Counted from the first letter of the stretch, positions 33,236 to 45,889 are shown. The stretch is DNA of 64,000 nucleotides from Paracentrotus lividus (GCA_940671915.1 CALNVZ010003432.1:9207342-9271341), one strand, 5' to 3'. The notes: a model not told the origin generated them from the sequence alone. Translations and numbers: made by a program.

Positions 33236-33480
33236 TAAAATCGGACAGCTATCATTTTTTATGGCTAAGCTCATAAAATTTCTGATTTTTCTGCCCAACT
33301 TTTATCTATTTTCAAAGCGCTACACTGTTTGCGACGATAATCTGTATTACCATACAAAAACATCACTGCACTTTATATACAATTTGCTTAATTGTTTCTT
33401 TTATGAATAATAATCAGGGGGCGCGGAGCATTTTTGAAGGTGGAGGGGGGGGGTAAACATGGGGTAAACATGTAAACCTA

Positions 33481-33496
33481 AAATGACTTTGAAAAG

Positions 33497-33557
<61 letters not shown>
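33481..33557. repeat. (TA)n microsatellite
   Basis: About 77 bases of uninterrupted AT dinucleotide directly beside the left arm of the foldback at 33558. Confidence 0.95.
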
Positions 33558-33561
<4 letters not shown>

Positions 33562-34316
33562 AAATTGGAAATAATGAAATCCGTGACAAATAGAAGAAAT
33601 AAATTTTCGGTCATAGACCTTCATCAGAAACCTTCATTTGACTGTTATGTTAAAGGAGAATGAAACCCTAGGATTCAGTTGAATTGTATGAAACAAAAAA
33701 AATCAAAGAAACAGATTAAAGAAAGTTTTAGAACAATTAAATAAATAATAAGAAAGTTATGTGCAGTTGAATGTTGTGATCACTAACGTTATGGAGATCC
33801 TCACACTGGCAACAGGCCCAAGATGTGTGATGTCACACATGAACAACTCTCCCATATGACATACAAAAAAATACAAAAAATTCTTCTTTTTCTTCATTCT
33901 AATGGTAGTGCAGACTCTTCATACATGATTATATTTTGTGAACTTGTATTACATGTCCTCCCATGAAAAGAATCTCAGATCTTTTAACGGAATTAATAAA
34001 AAAAAACAATTTGAGTGAAATATGTACAAAAGTAATGGGGAAGTTGTTCATGTATGACATCACACATCTTGGGCCCGTTGCCAATGTGAGGATCCCCATA
34101 GCAGTAGTGATCACAACATTTAAATGCTCATAACTTTCTTAATATTCATTCATTTTTTCTCAAATTTTCATTGATCAGCTTTTTTGAGTTTCCTGTTTTT
34201 GTACAATTTAATGAATTCCTAGGGTTTCCTTCCCCTTTAATTGATTTCTGATGAAGGTCTATGACCAAAAATTTATTTCTTCAATTTGTCACGGATTTCA
34301 TTATTGCCAATTTATT
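33558..34316. repeat. Foldback whose centre is a TTAA-flanked MITE
   Basis: The outer arms pair: AATAATGAAATCCGTGACAA and GGTCATAGACCTTCATCAGA at the left, TCTGATGAAGGTCTATGACC and TTGTCACGGATTTCATTATT at the right. The loop between the arms holds a complete TTAA element (33654-34236). Confidence 0.8.
33654..34236. mobile_element. TTAA-flanked MITE (AGGAGAATGAAACCC ends), copy 1
   Basis: TTAA then AGGAGAATGAAACCCTAGG at the left, CCTAGGGTTTCCTTCCCCT then TTAA at the right. The inner arms GAGATCCTCACACTGGCAAC and GTTGCCAATGTGAGGATCCC also pair. Copy 2 is at 55110-55695. Confidence 0.85.
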
Positions 34317-35848
34317 ACTTGACTCTGATCCGATGCAGAACTTTATTTATTCTTCATTCATATATATATTTGAAGGTAATTTTCACGTTTTTATACTTTA
34401 CTGAAACATATGAAAACGTGAACAATCAAAAAGGACAGTGTTATTTTATACCAAACACGCACAGTTCCACTACAGTGCACTAACGACCAGAAAGAATCTT
34501 ACGGGAAATGTGTGTACTGGGTATAGACTCTCTCTACGTCTGACCGTCGATATCGCGATAACAATGCCCTGAATAAAGACCGTGTAAAAGGAGAGTGCAA
34601 GCTGTGCAGTCAGGATCGAAGTATTTTATCATGATATTTTTTTTTATGATATCAAAAACGCGGGGGAAAATATTGACCAATCACAAAGAAGTTAAAATCA
34701 TTGGAAAGAGAAATTAATATATTTACTTCACTCAGCGTAACTAGGAAATCGATGCGCTGCTGAATTTTACAGAAAGCTTTTAGTGACTGCTGTTTGACCA
34801 AAATATCATTTTCACACAGAAAAACGACCCAAAAATGACTAAAATGGGAGATTTTAAAGCTCAAAACGCGAGGGTTAGGGGTAAAAAAATATTCTTCCCA
34901 AGGTTTTATCTTGTTTTATATACATTAACCCTCATAAAACCTGTGTAACTAAGTAAATGATCTTCTCGATTTTTTTTTATTCCAGTATATTCAACAAAAC
35001 TCCCGTTTTTCGGGCATTCCTTCCATTGACAATCGGTGCGTGAAAATGGTTTTCCTAGAAAGAAGCCCCAACGTTTTCATATGAAGGTGGGGGCCAGCAA
35101 CCAGCCCACCCCGGCTCCGCGGCCCCTGCTATAATCAAAATTGAAAGTCAGGCGGTCAACCACACTAAATAGTTTTCTCGGGAAAAGGGGTATTTAGGTG
35201 CTCAATTCGAGGGGGAAATCCCGAAATCATCGACAAAGGTATATTTTAGCATTTTTACCTCGAACTATTATTAAGAATGGGTAGATTTCAAATCTATCTA
35301 GAAAAATCCTGAAAAGGGGTCCCATAGGCCTTACTGAGGAAAAACAAAAACAAAACTGTGATAGAGGAGAAGTTTGCTGGCTTCCCCTCGAAGGGGGGAG
35401 GGTGTAAGTTAGACGCGGCTTCCCTTCCAAAGGGGGGGGGGGAGGTTATAATTCATACAACATATCAGCATAGAATATCCGAGTGAATTACGAACTTCAG
35501 CTGTAAAAAAAATAAACATAAAACTGAAAGCAAAATAATAATAGATTATTTGCTGACAGAATAATAAAAAAAAAACAACAAAAAAAACAACAACAAAAAA
35601 CAACAAAACAAATGAAATGCTCATGCATTGACGAATTTGTTTAAAAATACAAATAGACCAAAAGTGCACAAGTATCAATAAAATGGAGTATTATTTCCAA
35701 TAATTACTCTTACTATTTGATGTTAATATTTCAAATCAAATGATATAGTGTGCAGTAAATCTTAGTGAACTACCGCCCCCTTCGTCATCCTCTTGTACAT
35801 CTTTTCCTCTCTGAATCCTCTCCCCCATAACCTCGAGTTACATAAGCC
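34317..35848. other. Intergenic, no gene seen
   Basis: It contains G-rich and A-rich tracts (35437, 35567) and the right foldback end at 35113. Short open frames lack domains or coding bias. Confidence 0.5.
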
Positions 35849-36170
35849 AGTGGATGATCCAGGTTTTCATGAGAGGGGCGGATCCAAATCTGTATTTGAG
35901 ATTTTGGTTCACCCAAATTTTTCCCGTCACAACGGGGTAGCAAAAAGGTACATCAATTTTTTTCCACATCACGCTGGTCGTGCGATAAGGGGGAAGGGGG
36001 GGGGGGGGGGGGGGGGGTTGTTAGTTTTTTTTCGGCCTTCGGCAATCAAGAAGGTCACCAAGAATAGGTCATAGGGGTAAGGTTTTGTTGGTTAATAGGG
36101 TTGATCGTTTTTGGTTTTTTTTTCCCCTTCCTTTTCGTCCTTCCTTTTCTTTTCTGGATCCGCGCCTGTA
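35849..36170. repeat. Degenerate GGATCC-ended repeat around a poly-G tract
   Basis: CCAGTGGATGATCCAGG at the left and TCTGGATCCGCGCCTG at the right recall the ends of the element at 36983. The middle has a run of about 20 G near 36000, a spot where read errors are likely. Confidence 0.4.
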
Positions 36171-36569
36171 AGCCTATAAATTACTTTGTATATGATTTCA
36201 ATGAATGAGCTGTCTTAGGACTAATTATTGTCATCAAAACGATGGAGAGAATCAACGGGTAGTTTTATGAAAGGGATGTTTATAATATTTCATCAAATTT
36301 AAAGTGATTTATACACATGGCAATATACGGGTTCCTAAAAAGGTTCAACAAGAACATCTAGGAGTTGGCCTTTCGTTGACATCTCTGGCTATGGGTTCAA
36401 ATCTTCTTGGACACATCATTCCAATCATAATTATATAAGCACATCTTTTGAGGCATGATGTTGATGGTCCGTCCCAGAAGTATAATCTGGTTTGGAAAAA
36501 CCCAAAACAAACAAACATTAACGAAACATAAACAAACAATGATCGATGAATCAACGAACGGCCTCTGCA

Positions 36570-37246
36570 GTACGTATCAAATAAAAGGTAATCCATTTTT
36601 GGAGGGGCCATATTCCCAGCTCATCTATTTTGGATAATTATTTCTATCATAATTATATTGAAGACGATGCAATGATACATTTCTTTAATCATAAATCTAA
36701 CGCATAATTGAATAAATTGCAAAAGAAGGTATCAGGTACAAAAGCCATTTTCTTCAAAGTTTTTGAAAGATGAAAGACTGAGTGGAGTCACACATCTTCA
36801 CACGCAATCCTATTCAATGCTATGGGACAGCAGGGACAGCATTCACTCAGTCTTCTTTCATTTTCTTAAAACTTGGAGAAAAAATGGAATCTGTACCTGC
36901 CAATTTCATTTCTAATTTACTCATTTATGCTTTACATTTACGATTAAAGAAAGGTATCAATGGAAAGGTGGAGGGTTAGTCTCCAGTGGCGGATCCAGGA
37001 TTTAGAAATACGGGGGGCGCATCCCGAAAATTTAGAAAAATAGGGGACGCAGCCGAAAAATATCAAATTTTAACATGTATAGTCAATGAGTGGTCTTCAA
37101 ATTATAGAGGGGGCGCGCGTCCCCTGCGCCCCCGCCTGGATCCACCGCTGGTCTTTTATCATATCATATGAGTAGCAAAAATAAATGAGCATGGAACATG
37201 GGCCCTCTAAAAATAGATTACATTTTATTTGATACACACTGTACAG
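36570..37246. repeat. Foldback with 70-bp arms (36570-36640 and 37168-37246)
   Basis: The left arm GTATCAAATAAAAGGTAATC and GAGGGGCCATATTCC is inverted at the right as GGACATGGGCCCTC-like and GATTACATTTTATTTGATAC sequence. The element at 36983-37151 is nested near the right arm. Confidence 0.65.
36983..37151. mobile_element. MITE with CCAGTGGCGGATCCAGG ends
   Basis: Left CCAGTGGCGGATCCAGG, right CCTGGATCCACCGCTGG, an almost perfect inverted pair around GGGGGCGC-rich sequence. This end type is common in invertebrate genomes. A one-ended fragment lies at about 54970-55020. Confidence 0.8.
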
Positions 37247-37644
37247 CAGGATACCAGACAGTCTTGTTTTCATTTCCAATGTTTTATCAGAATGGTAATG
37301 GACATTTCTCAGGTATAGGCATCAACAAAAGAAGAAAAAATGGTGGTCACGTCTTTGGGCAAATAATGGCTGTATGTACATGGATCAATGACTGACCCCA
37401 TTTTGAACAGAAAGCGATCGAAAAACAATCAGGTTCAATTTGACTCCAGTGCTCATATTGCTGGCGTTTGCAGAGGTCGTTGAGTTTCTGGGTGGGTTAG
37501 AGAAAAGCTGTATTTTGAGCACGTATAATGAACCATATCACTGTTGGTCCACACAATAGCTGAACTATTACAGAAAGGCGAGAAGAAATGACAGTTTCTC
37601 CAAACATCCCAATAGACGTGCATACGAGAATATCAAAGAGTGTA

Positions 37645-37760
37645 TACAGTGGTGACCAAAATTATTAGAACACCAAGCATATTTAAATGATTTTAGTTAT
37701 TTTTATTCAGTTGACCATTTGAGTACCTATAAAATGTTTGAAATGTGTCCAAAAATCACG
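37645..37760 (+). mobile_element. Tc1/mariner-type end fragment
   Basis: ACAGTGGTGACCAAAATTAT followed by TAGAACACC resembles the terminal inverted repeat of Tc1-like elements. The other end is not found, so it is truncated by the G-rich repeat at 37780. Confidence 0.45.
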
Positions 37761-37909
37761 GTCATCACTATCATGCGCGTATTCTGGGGGGGGGGGGGCT
37801 TTACGGGCCCGGGCCCCCGGGTAGGCGCCCAAAAGGGCGTCAAAATGACCTCAAAGGGGTGCCAAATTGACCTTAGAGGGGCGCCGAATTGAACGATATA
37901 AGAAATAAA

Positions 37910-39050
37910 TAAATTTGATTTTGATTTGATTTGATTTATTTATTTACCAATGATAACATTTCATGACATACTTATAATTAAAACATTACAAATGGTAAAT
38001 GGGACCAGAAAATAGCACATGTGCTAGTCGAGCCTGGCCCCTCTTCATTATTTACGTACAAAGTATAATGTTGTTAATAAACATAAGACTATACAGATAC
38101 AGATATCAACTATTGATTATATGAAGTGTAAATTACAGTAAATTACACATAGAGTTGCAAATTGTTATTGATTTATTATATGCATTTTTAAAGAGTTCCT
38201 GAAGGAGATTCTGGATAGTTTTAGCTTGATATCAGCTGGTACATTATTCCAGAATATACTGCCTAAGAAGGATAGAGAAAAGTGGCCTTGAGAAGTCCTA
38301 AGTTTTGGTAGATGTACCTGTCCATCTGCTTTTTGTCTCGTAGAATATCTGTGCTGTATAACATTACAATAATCAATTAAAAAGTGTGGTAAAATAAGTT
38401 ACCATTACGCAGATCAAACATAAACGTACAAACAGATAAATGGTGCATATCAAATATATTGAGGATTTTTAAGTTTTTAAATAGTAGCCCAGTATGTGCT
38501 TGCCAGTGGCTGAATGTGATGGCTCTAACTGCCATTTTTTGGGTGTAAAATATACAATTCAAGTTACTCTTGTATGTGCTTCCCCACACCTCAATTCCAT
38601 AGGTTAAATGGGGCTCTATGAATGCCTTATACAGTAATACCAATGTATATTTGGGTACATAATGTCTCAGCCTAAATAGAATGCCCACTCTCCTACGAAA
38701 ACATGAGTTAACTGCTCGAATGTGATTATGCCAAGTTAGATGTTTATCAATTGTTATACCAACAAAAGTTGCTTCATCAACCTCTTCAATTCCCTCTCCT
38801 GCTATTTCCAATTCACTAGACAATGTAAATATTTTCCTTCTGCTATACCAATCATCATGAATTTTGTTTTCATAGAGTTAATTGTCAGTCCATTTGCCAC
38901 ACACCATTCATTAACCTTTTTAATATTTATATTCACCTCATTGGCATTAATATCGGTTTGACCAGGAGGAAAAGTATGAAATAAATTAGAATCATCTGCA
39001 AATAATCTGAAATTAAAATAATCAGTTGCCGATGGTAGGTCATATATATG
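37910..39050 (-). mobile_element. LINE (CR1/Jockey-like) RT 3' half, minus strand
   Basis: Reading leftward from 39050: a peptide with YFNFRLFADDSNLFHTF carries the F-A-D-D catalytic box of reverse transcriptase. VNEWCVANGLTINSMKTKFM follows. After a frame change near 38810 come EATFVGITIDKHLTWHNHI, LLYKAFIEPHLTYGIEVWG and TQKMAVRAITFS, the usual C-terminal half. The element ends near 37910 in (ATTTGA)-like repeats. It is a non-functional relic because its 5' part is separated by an insertion. Confidence 0.88.
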
Positions 39051-42000
39051 GTCGATTCCAGCGAAAAGTGTACACGGCGAAAAAGTTGAGTCCAAATTTA
39101 GAACCTCTTTGATGATTTAGTCCTTTGACCAACTAAAAGTCAACATATCAATCTATTCGTGTGATAAATTGCCACGCTTAATCTCCCAAATTGACTTTGT
39201 GGCAGAGGGGTAAAATAAAACATATTTTTTGTATGTTACCTACGAATACACGTACCCTGATGTGATACAGTCAGAATTTTGCCTCCTAATATACATTTTC
39301 CTTCCAAATATGTCATTCCATTCCATCAATAAGATTCTAACAATAGTTAAAATCGGTAAGAGCAGGGCGTGTGCTCCTAATTTCCTTGTATTTGCCATAT
39401 CTCATTAAAGTTATAGTTTTAAGACAATCTGTTTGAAAAACATGGGGTTGTGTCAGTTTGCATTGTTTAATCTTCACGACGCTAATTAAGATATGTCATA
39501 TTTTACTGAAAGAAAAGAGAATGACTCCTCACTAAAACCCTAAAAAAATTGGAATCCGCCCATTACTTTTGTTTATAGAAGAGGTAGAAACATATGTATT
39601 CGTAGGTAACAGCTAATGTATTCGTAGGTAACATAGGTATAACTGGCTTACATGTATATTTTAAACTATTTGTTTGGATCCAATTGATATAATAATCGTG
39701 TAGGGGTATCAAACTAATTGTTTCTAGTGAAAAATATCTTTCTCAGCCAATATATGGGAACATACTACCACGTATTGGGGAAACACTAACTTTTAGCCAA
39801 AAAAGTCAATATTTGTCCGGTTTATCGTATGTTTATATCTTTTAATCAAGATTATTGGTACTAATAAGTGTAAGGTATTTTTCTCAACATTGTGCATGAT
39901 AACAAGCATAAATACCGATTAAAATGATAAACGTCTAAACTAAAAGATTCACACATGAGAATAATTTATTGCGAATATTTATTAATAGCATCAGCCCCTA
40001 GCCAACAATAAAAAATGAATACGATATCTTCTGTCTAACATAAATACTTTAACATAATTCGAAGAAAAAAAGTTAATCAAATGTCTTTCGACGAACATTA
40101 CATTATAGATGTAGAGCACTTTTTTTAATGATTCACTAACTGGTATAGGCATTCTTTCCTCACGTTTATTCTGAAATCATATTTACATAAGCGTGAAACC
40201 ATAAACGAACACAATATTAGCTATATATCATTTTAAAATCTAAATATTCATTATACCCTTCCTTTAACTAATACAAACAAATGTTGTATTGTATCGTCGT
40301 ATATATCTAGGCACTTACATGCACATATGAGTATCCCATTCTGTTATCTTATTCCAATGAATAGCTACTTTGTGGGTGACAGCGAGTGTCTTGAACTGCT
40401 TATGAGTTAAAATATTCATAACTGACTGTTTCTTGATATGATATGAATATTGGAAAGAATTAAAGACCTCTTGCTCGAATCGTAACCAAAATCAAAGTTA
40501 TTTAGAGAGAATATAATACGTCAATGACACACATCCAGGCTGAATATCCGACAACCAATTGAAATTTACTGCTGCACTGTATGATTAAAGAGAGCGATAT
40601 ACGTCTGCATCTGTCACTTTTACAATCATTTTCATTTCATCAAAAATAAAAATGAAAATGAAGTCAACTTTACTTAATCAAAGCATGGTTCGATAACTTA
40701 TGAAATTATGAAGGTCGAGTAAATACGATCATGAATCCCAATTTGGAAATTAAAGTAACTTAAAGAATGGGCAAGTTTGCTTTGTATTGAACTCCAGATT
40801 GCAATCATTAATAAGAAACATAAACACCTGATAAATGAATCTAAAAAAGGATAGTTCGGAAAAAAAAAAAATCAACGTTTAGTTTTGTTTTCATTTTTTT
40901 ATAAGTATGAAAATCCATCTCAGTAAATATTATTCATTTTGTATTTTGAAATAAAATTAGAGAAGTTACTTCACGTCTGTTATGTACAAGATTGTGTCAA
41001 TCGGCAAACGTGCCTTGAACATGTTGAATGAAAATAGGAAAAAGGATTTGTTAATACCGAAATAATGCAATAAGCTATAATTGGGGCACTTTACTTCAAA
41101 TCTGATAATTCACCCAATACAATAATAAAACTTATATTATTGGTCGCAAACGATGTCCCCAATATCTATTGGGACTATATTCCTCCCTTTCCAATAAAAG
41201 AAAAGCAATGTGAGGTTAATTTAAAGCCGAAAAATGACAGTTTACGTTACATTGTTACCTCACGAATACACATTGTTGCATACGAATACACGTGACACAC
41301 TGCAGAAAATCCTATCCCATGTTTTATTTTATTATCTGAAAACTATAATCCTTTTTGGTAATTAAATTTGAAGGAGTTCCCCACTTGATTAGCGCTAACG
41401 AAAAAAATTAAACTTGATAATAACATTGTTTCAGAGAAAATTACTTCTTCAACAATAATATTAAAAAATATAAATTATTTTTACAATAATAAGGAAAATG
41501 TCGAAACATAATGAAAACATAAGTATTCTAAAACAAGAAAATTGTCACACAATATCCTATTTATATGACAAATGAAACTACAAAGTTTGTAACTTAAGTC
41601 TCAAGACAAATTACTAAATAAATATTGCAGGAACACGCTATTGCATACTTTGTATTTCGTACAGTTAACAACGTAACATTCGGAATGTCAAATTGTTACC
41701 TACGACAATATCTATGACGTATAAGGCAATATCTCAAAACGCTATGTTGAAGGATGATTAAAAGTTTACAACATCGTCCAGCAAGACATCGTTTTGTAAC
41801 TTTCGCCTAGCAATTATTTTGTCACTAATCTCTTAACGTATAGAAATGGCAATGGGTTTTACTAGGTGTATTCGTAGGGTACACTTGAATTTTTTGACAC
41901 CACTCGAAATAATTTTGGACCTTTGACCTGTTCTCTGGGCAGTTTTTAGACAAAGAAAGCAAATGTCACGGGAACAATGAGATCGATGGAACGGTGAGTG

Positions 42001-42545
42001 CGGCTATCTTTACGGCAATTAAGGAGCGCCACATTATGCTTTACTTTAGTAATGGATTTAAACTTTATAAAAAGAGCTTGTCATTCGTAAACGGTAGACA
42101 TCCAAATTTGTACCCTCGTAAGATAACATAATTCCAGAGAATTGATTAATGTGGATTGCCCTATATGTAGTTCTCAAATTTTGGGTAGCGAATTTTCTCA
42201 GCTTGAGATGTGTGCATCACTAAATAACAACTTGAATTGCTAAATTACTTTTGATGATTTTCTATACCAAATAGTTTGGTCGCGAAAAAAAAATATAAGT
42301 TTTTTTTATCACCAAAATTGGCCAAATAATGGCATGTGGTTTAAATCATTAAAAAAAAGTTCACTTCCAAATGAAGTTGGGAACAAGACTGATGCGGCAC
42401 AACTAAGTTCACGCGGTGCGGATACATAGAAACGCAAAATTGAGGTTCCTTACCATTTTTTTGGATTTTTTTATTTTGTGCCTGAAACATGATGTGCAAG
42501 TATAACACCCGGTGTACAACTTGTTGCGGCTGGTAATCGGACGCG
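39047..42545. mobile_element. 3.5-kb ORF-free insert in the LINE RT, with dispersed GTTACCTACGAATACA motifs
   Basis: RT sequence stops at about 39050 and resumes at about 42550. CATATA stands at both edges. Near the edges TCGATTCCAGCG...TGTACAC (39052) and its gapped inverse (GTGTACAACTTGTTGCGGCTGG, 42512) may be imperfect TIRs. The motif GTTACCTACGAATACA or its reverse occurs at 39235, 39595, 39617 and, with changes, 41254, 41280, 41695 and 41867. No ORF of 60 codons or more. Family unknown. Confidence 0.6.
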
Positions 42546-42640
42546 CATATACATAACAACAACGTTGGCCCTAACACTGAACCCTTGCGGGACACCAACA
42601 TCTTATTTTCACCTATTGACTGTGCCACAATTTTCCTTCA
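42546..42640 (-). mobile_element. LINE RT fragment upstream of the insert
   Basis: On the minus strand GVPQG and SVLGPTLLLCI are encoded in two adjoining frames. This is the RT motif GVPQGS-LGP-L that normally precedes the FADD box by some 25 residues. It fits as the other side of the LINE at 37910-39050. Confidence 0.65.
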
Positions 42641-42906
42641 GCATTGAACAAATTGATACCTTCTTCGATTAAGATTTTAAACCATTTTCATGGCAGACCT
42701 CTTACACCATAAGTGAGAGGTTTATGGAGTATAAGTACACTCATGATTATCGTATGCAAATGCTTTTTTTGAAGTCAATGAATAATTCCTATGTGTAGCT
42801 CTGCCCCATCTATTGATTTTAATATTGTTATTGGAATAAGTTAAATCAATGATATTTCGTTACTATATTTCTTCTGAAATAATAAATAAAAAAAGTTAAG
42901 CAATGA

Positions 42907-43227
42907 ATGCGAGACGAATTGACAATCTTAAACGCTACATCCCCGCACCCCCCCCCCCCGCCGCATTATGCGCCTCGGAGAGTTATTTGTAAATTTGATT
43001 TCGGACGGTTTATTCTTGACGCGTGGTCTCACGTTCGTGATACTGTGTCGGTTTTATGTCGTAGTGATGATGTGAGGAATCATATTGCCTCCCTAATGAC
43101 TGCTTCTAATAGAAGAATTAAATGTCCTTCTACTACTGACCTCATCAGGGCAGCAAAGGTACCCGATCTGTCGTATCGTGGCGGTGTCGCCGCGCCAGAT
43201 AAGGTTGAGGCGCATAACGACGAATAG
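42907..43227 (+). CDS. Unidentified 106-codon open frame
   Basis: It is GC-richer and less repetitive than its surroundings from 42960 on. It encodes FGRFILDAWSHVRDTVSVLC and DLIRAAKVPDLSYRGG. I do not recognise a domain. It could be the end of a protein carried by an old mobile element or a retained exon. No splice partner is evident. The proline run near its start comes from a poly-C tract. Confidence 0.25.
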   Translation: MRDELTILNATSPHPPPPPHYAPRRVICKFDFGRFILDAWSHVRDTVSVLCRSDDVRNHIASLMTASNRRIKCPSTTDLIRAAKVPDLSYRGGVAAPDKVEAHNDE

Positions 43228-44102
43228 TAGATAGAGCGGTAGATTTATGCGGACAGTTTATTGTCCGGGGTATAATGCTCCAGAGGGCGTTGTGCATAGA
43301 TTACCATCGTCGCATTCGGCATACTAGCACCCACAGAGTGATCTGCCGAGTTGAGACGAGTAGAGGCCTATAAAATGTGTGTATAGTCGTATAGTCAGGT
43401 GATACACTATCACTTACTAATTAATCGGACCATGCTTAAGACAAAACTGATCACGTGACGTAAATTATTTATTAGTACCAGCAGTGTCATCTTGACATAA
43501 TTTCAGTGTTTTTTAGCACGTGCGGTCTATTTAACAATATTGGTATACCGAGATGGCGTGCAGCAAGCCGTGTACGTGAAAAAAAAGAATGAGTGTACTT
43601 TTCGCGACTACGCCCGTGCAACGGGGGAAAAGAAAGTAGGAGTACATTTCTGGATCCCACACTGGTGGCGCCAAATCAAATACATGCGGGCCCCCCCGAT
43701 GTGAGCAATTCTTCTGGTTATTGTAAATTGGTATAGTTTTAATTCATGAAATCCGAAACAAGATGACGAAATCAGTTTATTAGTAATTAAAATTACGATA
43801 AAAAAAGAAAATGCTAGAGACGGTAAAACCTTTTCAAAATTTGCTTGAAAGCGCGCACCCGACGTCTGGTGAACAAGCGTTATGAATTGCGCAATAGTAG
43901 AAGCAATTCATTGTATCCATGATGTATCATTCTTTGAATCTGATACATCGTTCATTTCAAAGTCGTGCATGTATTTCAAAACACCTACCTTTCATCGTTT
44001 TCTTTGAGGCGCCGATTAAATTGGAAATTTAGGGGATATGGTTAAACCTGGAGGTGGGTTATTGTGTGCCTAGATTTTATACCATTTGGGTAGTTTGATT
44101 CT
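43228..44102. other. Intergenic, no gene seen
   Basis: Mixed-composition sequence with no clear ORF, inverted repeat or tandem repeat. Confidence 0.5.
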
Positions 44103-44302
44103 CAGGGGCCGCGGGGAGCGTTTTTGAAAGCTCGGAGGGGCTGAGGCACGAAAGTGTGGGTGGGGGGGCTTAACGGGCTAAAAAATCAACCAATCTATAG
44201 GTCATTTTGGCGATTATTGTACGACAGTTTTGTGCAAAAGTGTGGTGTAGTGTGGGGGGGGGGAGTGCTGAAGCCCCCAGCTCCCCGGCTCCGCGGCCCC
44301 TG
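44103..44302. mobile_element. Foldback MITE (CAGGGGCCGCGGGGAGC ends)
   Basis: TCAGGGGCCGCGGGGAGCG at the left and GCTCCGCGGCCCCTGA at the right, about 200 bp, G-rich. The same ends appear at 33415 and 35130. Confidence 0.75.
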
Positions 44303-45889
44303 ATGATTTTCGTTGTGATATTCAGGGAGGCAAAGGCAAATAATGAATCACCCTATTTTAGGGATACATGTATATCGCCAAAAATCACATATAACAATAC
44401 AAATGCCACTGCCTTACGTATGTTGTAAATTGCCTTCCATTAATTATTTCGCATTGTAATTTCCTATCCAAACTATAAGTAAGAGTCAAATTAAATGGGT
44501 TTCAAAGGGACCTCAAGAGAGCTATAATGACAATTCCTATTTGACATTTCCGCTATTATTTTGGCCTCGCATTTCGAATGAGCAATTTGGCAGTCATTAT
44601 CATGAAATCCTAATGGCGTGTATCTTAAACTGAGGGTTAAATTTCGACTAATGAATATTTATGCAACAACCTTATAATGATATGACTTAAAAACGTTCCA
44701 TGGATCATTCATGTCATGTTGACATTACCCTCATCCTGCTTTCACTGGCATTTAGTTTCTGGTGCAAAACCAAACCAAAACATTATTGCCAATGTCGTCG
44801 ATTGACAGATATTAGGAATATGAAGGAAGGAAAAAAAAAACCAAACAAACAAACAAAAACAACCTTTCGACACACCACAGATTTGTACATGTAGGCCTAT
44901 GGCCTGCAATAAGGTATGAAAGTTTGTGCAATTTTCGTTCAATTTTGGCTCGACATGGAATTTATGTATAATAAGGAGATTTAGAATAAATTAGCTTTAT
45001 ACAAAATGTAGTATCTCACAAAAAAACAAAAATCTCACACATATGAACGTGTTTGATTTTCCACAATTCTTAAGGCGTCACGGTGGCGCAGGAGACTCTT
45101 TGAGACGTCTTGGAGACGTTTCGGAGACGGAGTCGCAAACTAGTATCAAACACGTCTCATGTCAAGTGAGAAACCACTATTATATCATATGAAAACTATT
45201 GAGAGAGTTTTAAATATTTTATTCTTTGTTTCCTCTTAGGCCATGTCAATCTTTTTTATGCTTTGAGAAGTTCGGAATAAGGTTAGGCGGATATATAAGA
45301 AAGCAATAGAGGAAAGTGACTTATTTTGAGCCTGTGAAAAGTAAAACCGTGGCGAATAAGATTGTCATCTTGAGTGATTTTATCCATTTCTTGAGGCGTT
45401 AAGTGTGGTGTCTAATTCCTTCCTCTTAACGAACAAAAATCAGATGCAAACAGTTGACGAAAAAAATCGGCCAGGAATCAAAATCAAAGCAACCGTACGA
45501 CAGAAAAAAGATGGAAGGGATCTATAGGAGGCCCGTCTGTATACCTGCGTGTTGATTATGAATAATAAATGAGACTTAGGGGGCTTTTGGGTGAGAGTTT
45601 GTTCTAGGTTTCCGGCATAAGTAGACCCTTTCAGAACTCGACAAGGAGAAGTTCAAGACTGGTTGGTTAAGAGGTTTGGCCCCGGGGCTGAGGATTGTAA
45701 TAACAGGGTTAGGAGAACGACAAGTAGATATATTATTTAATATGGATAGGATTTCGTCTAAAAGAGAGTAACAAGTACATGCCTAGTTGTCTCATAGCTT
45801 GGTTTCCACTCTGCAGAAAACACTATGCTTCTCGAGACCTTGGTCACACCAATAACACCTGAGGTAATCAAAATACACGTTGGACTGTA
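44303..45889. other. Intergenic, no gene seen
   Basis: It includes a short series of GAGAC words near 45093-45130 (GGAGACTC, GAGACGTC, GAGACGTT, GAGACGG) but no larger structure. Confidence 0.5.

Larger units (their letters stand above)
33415..35130. repeat. Possible older foldback split by later insertions
   Basis: CAGGGGGCGCGGAGCATTTT at 33416 and its inverted partner CGGCTCCGCGGCCCCTG at 35113 are the ends of the same family as 44103-44302, but they stand 1.7 kb apart. The TA array and the nested foldback lie between them. Confidence 0.45.

Noticed and set aside
43650-43680. TGGTGGCGCC word that resembles a retroelement primer-binding site, also seen near 52415 on the other strand
   Set aside because: No paired terminal repeats or recognisable element proteins could be placed around either site, so I do not call a fossil LTR element on this word alone.
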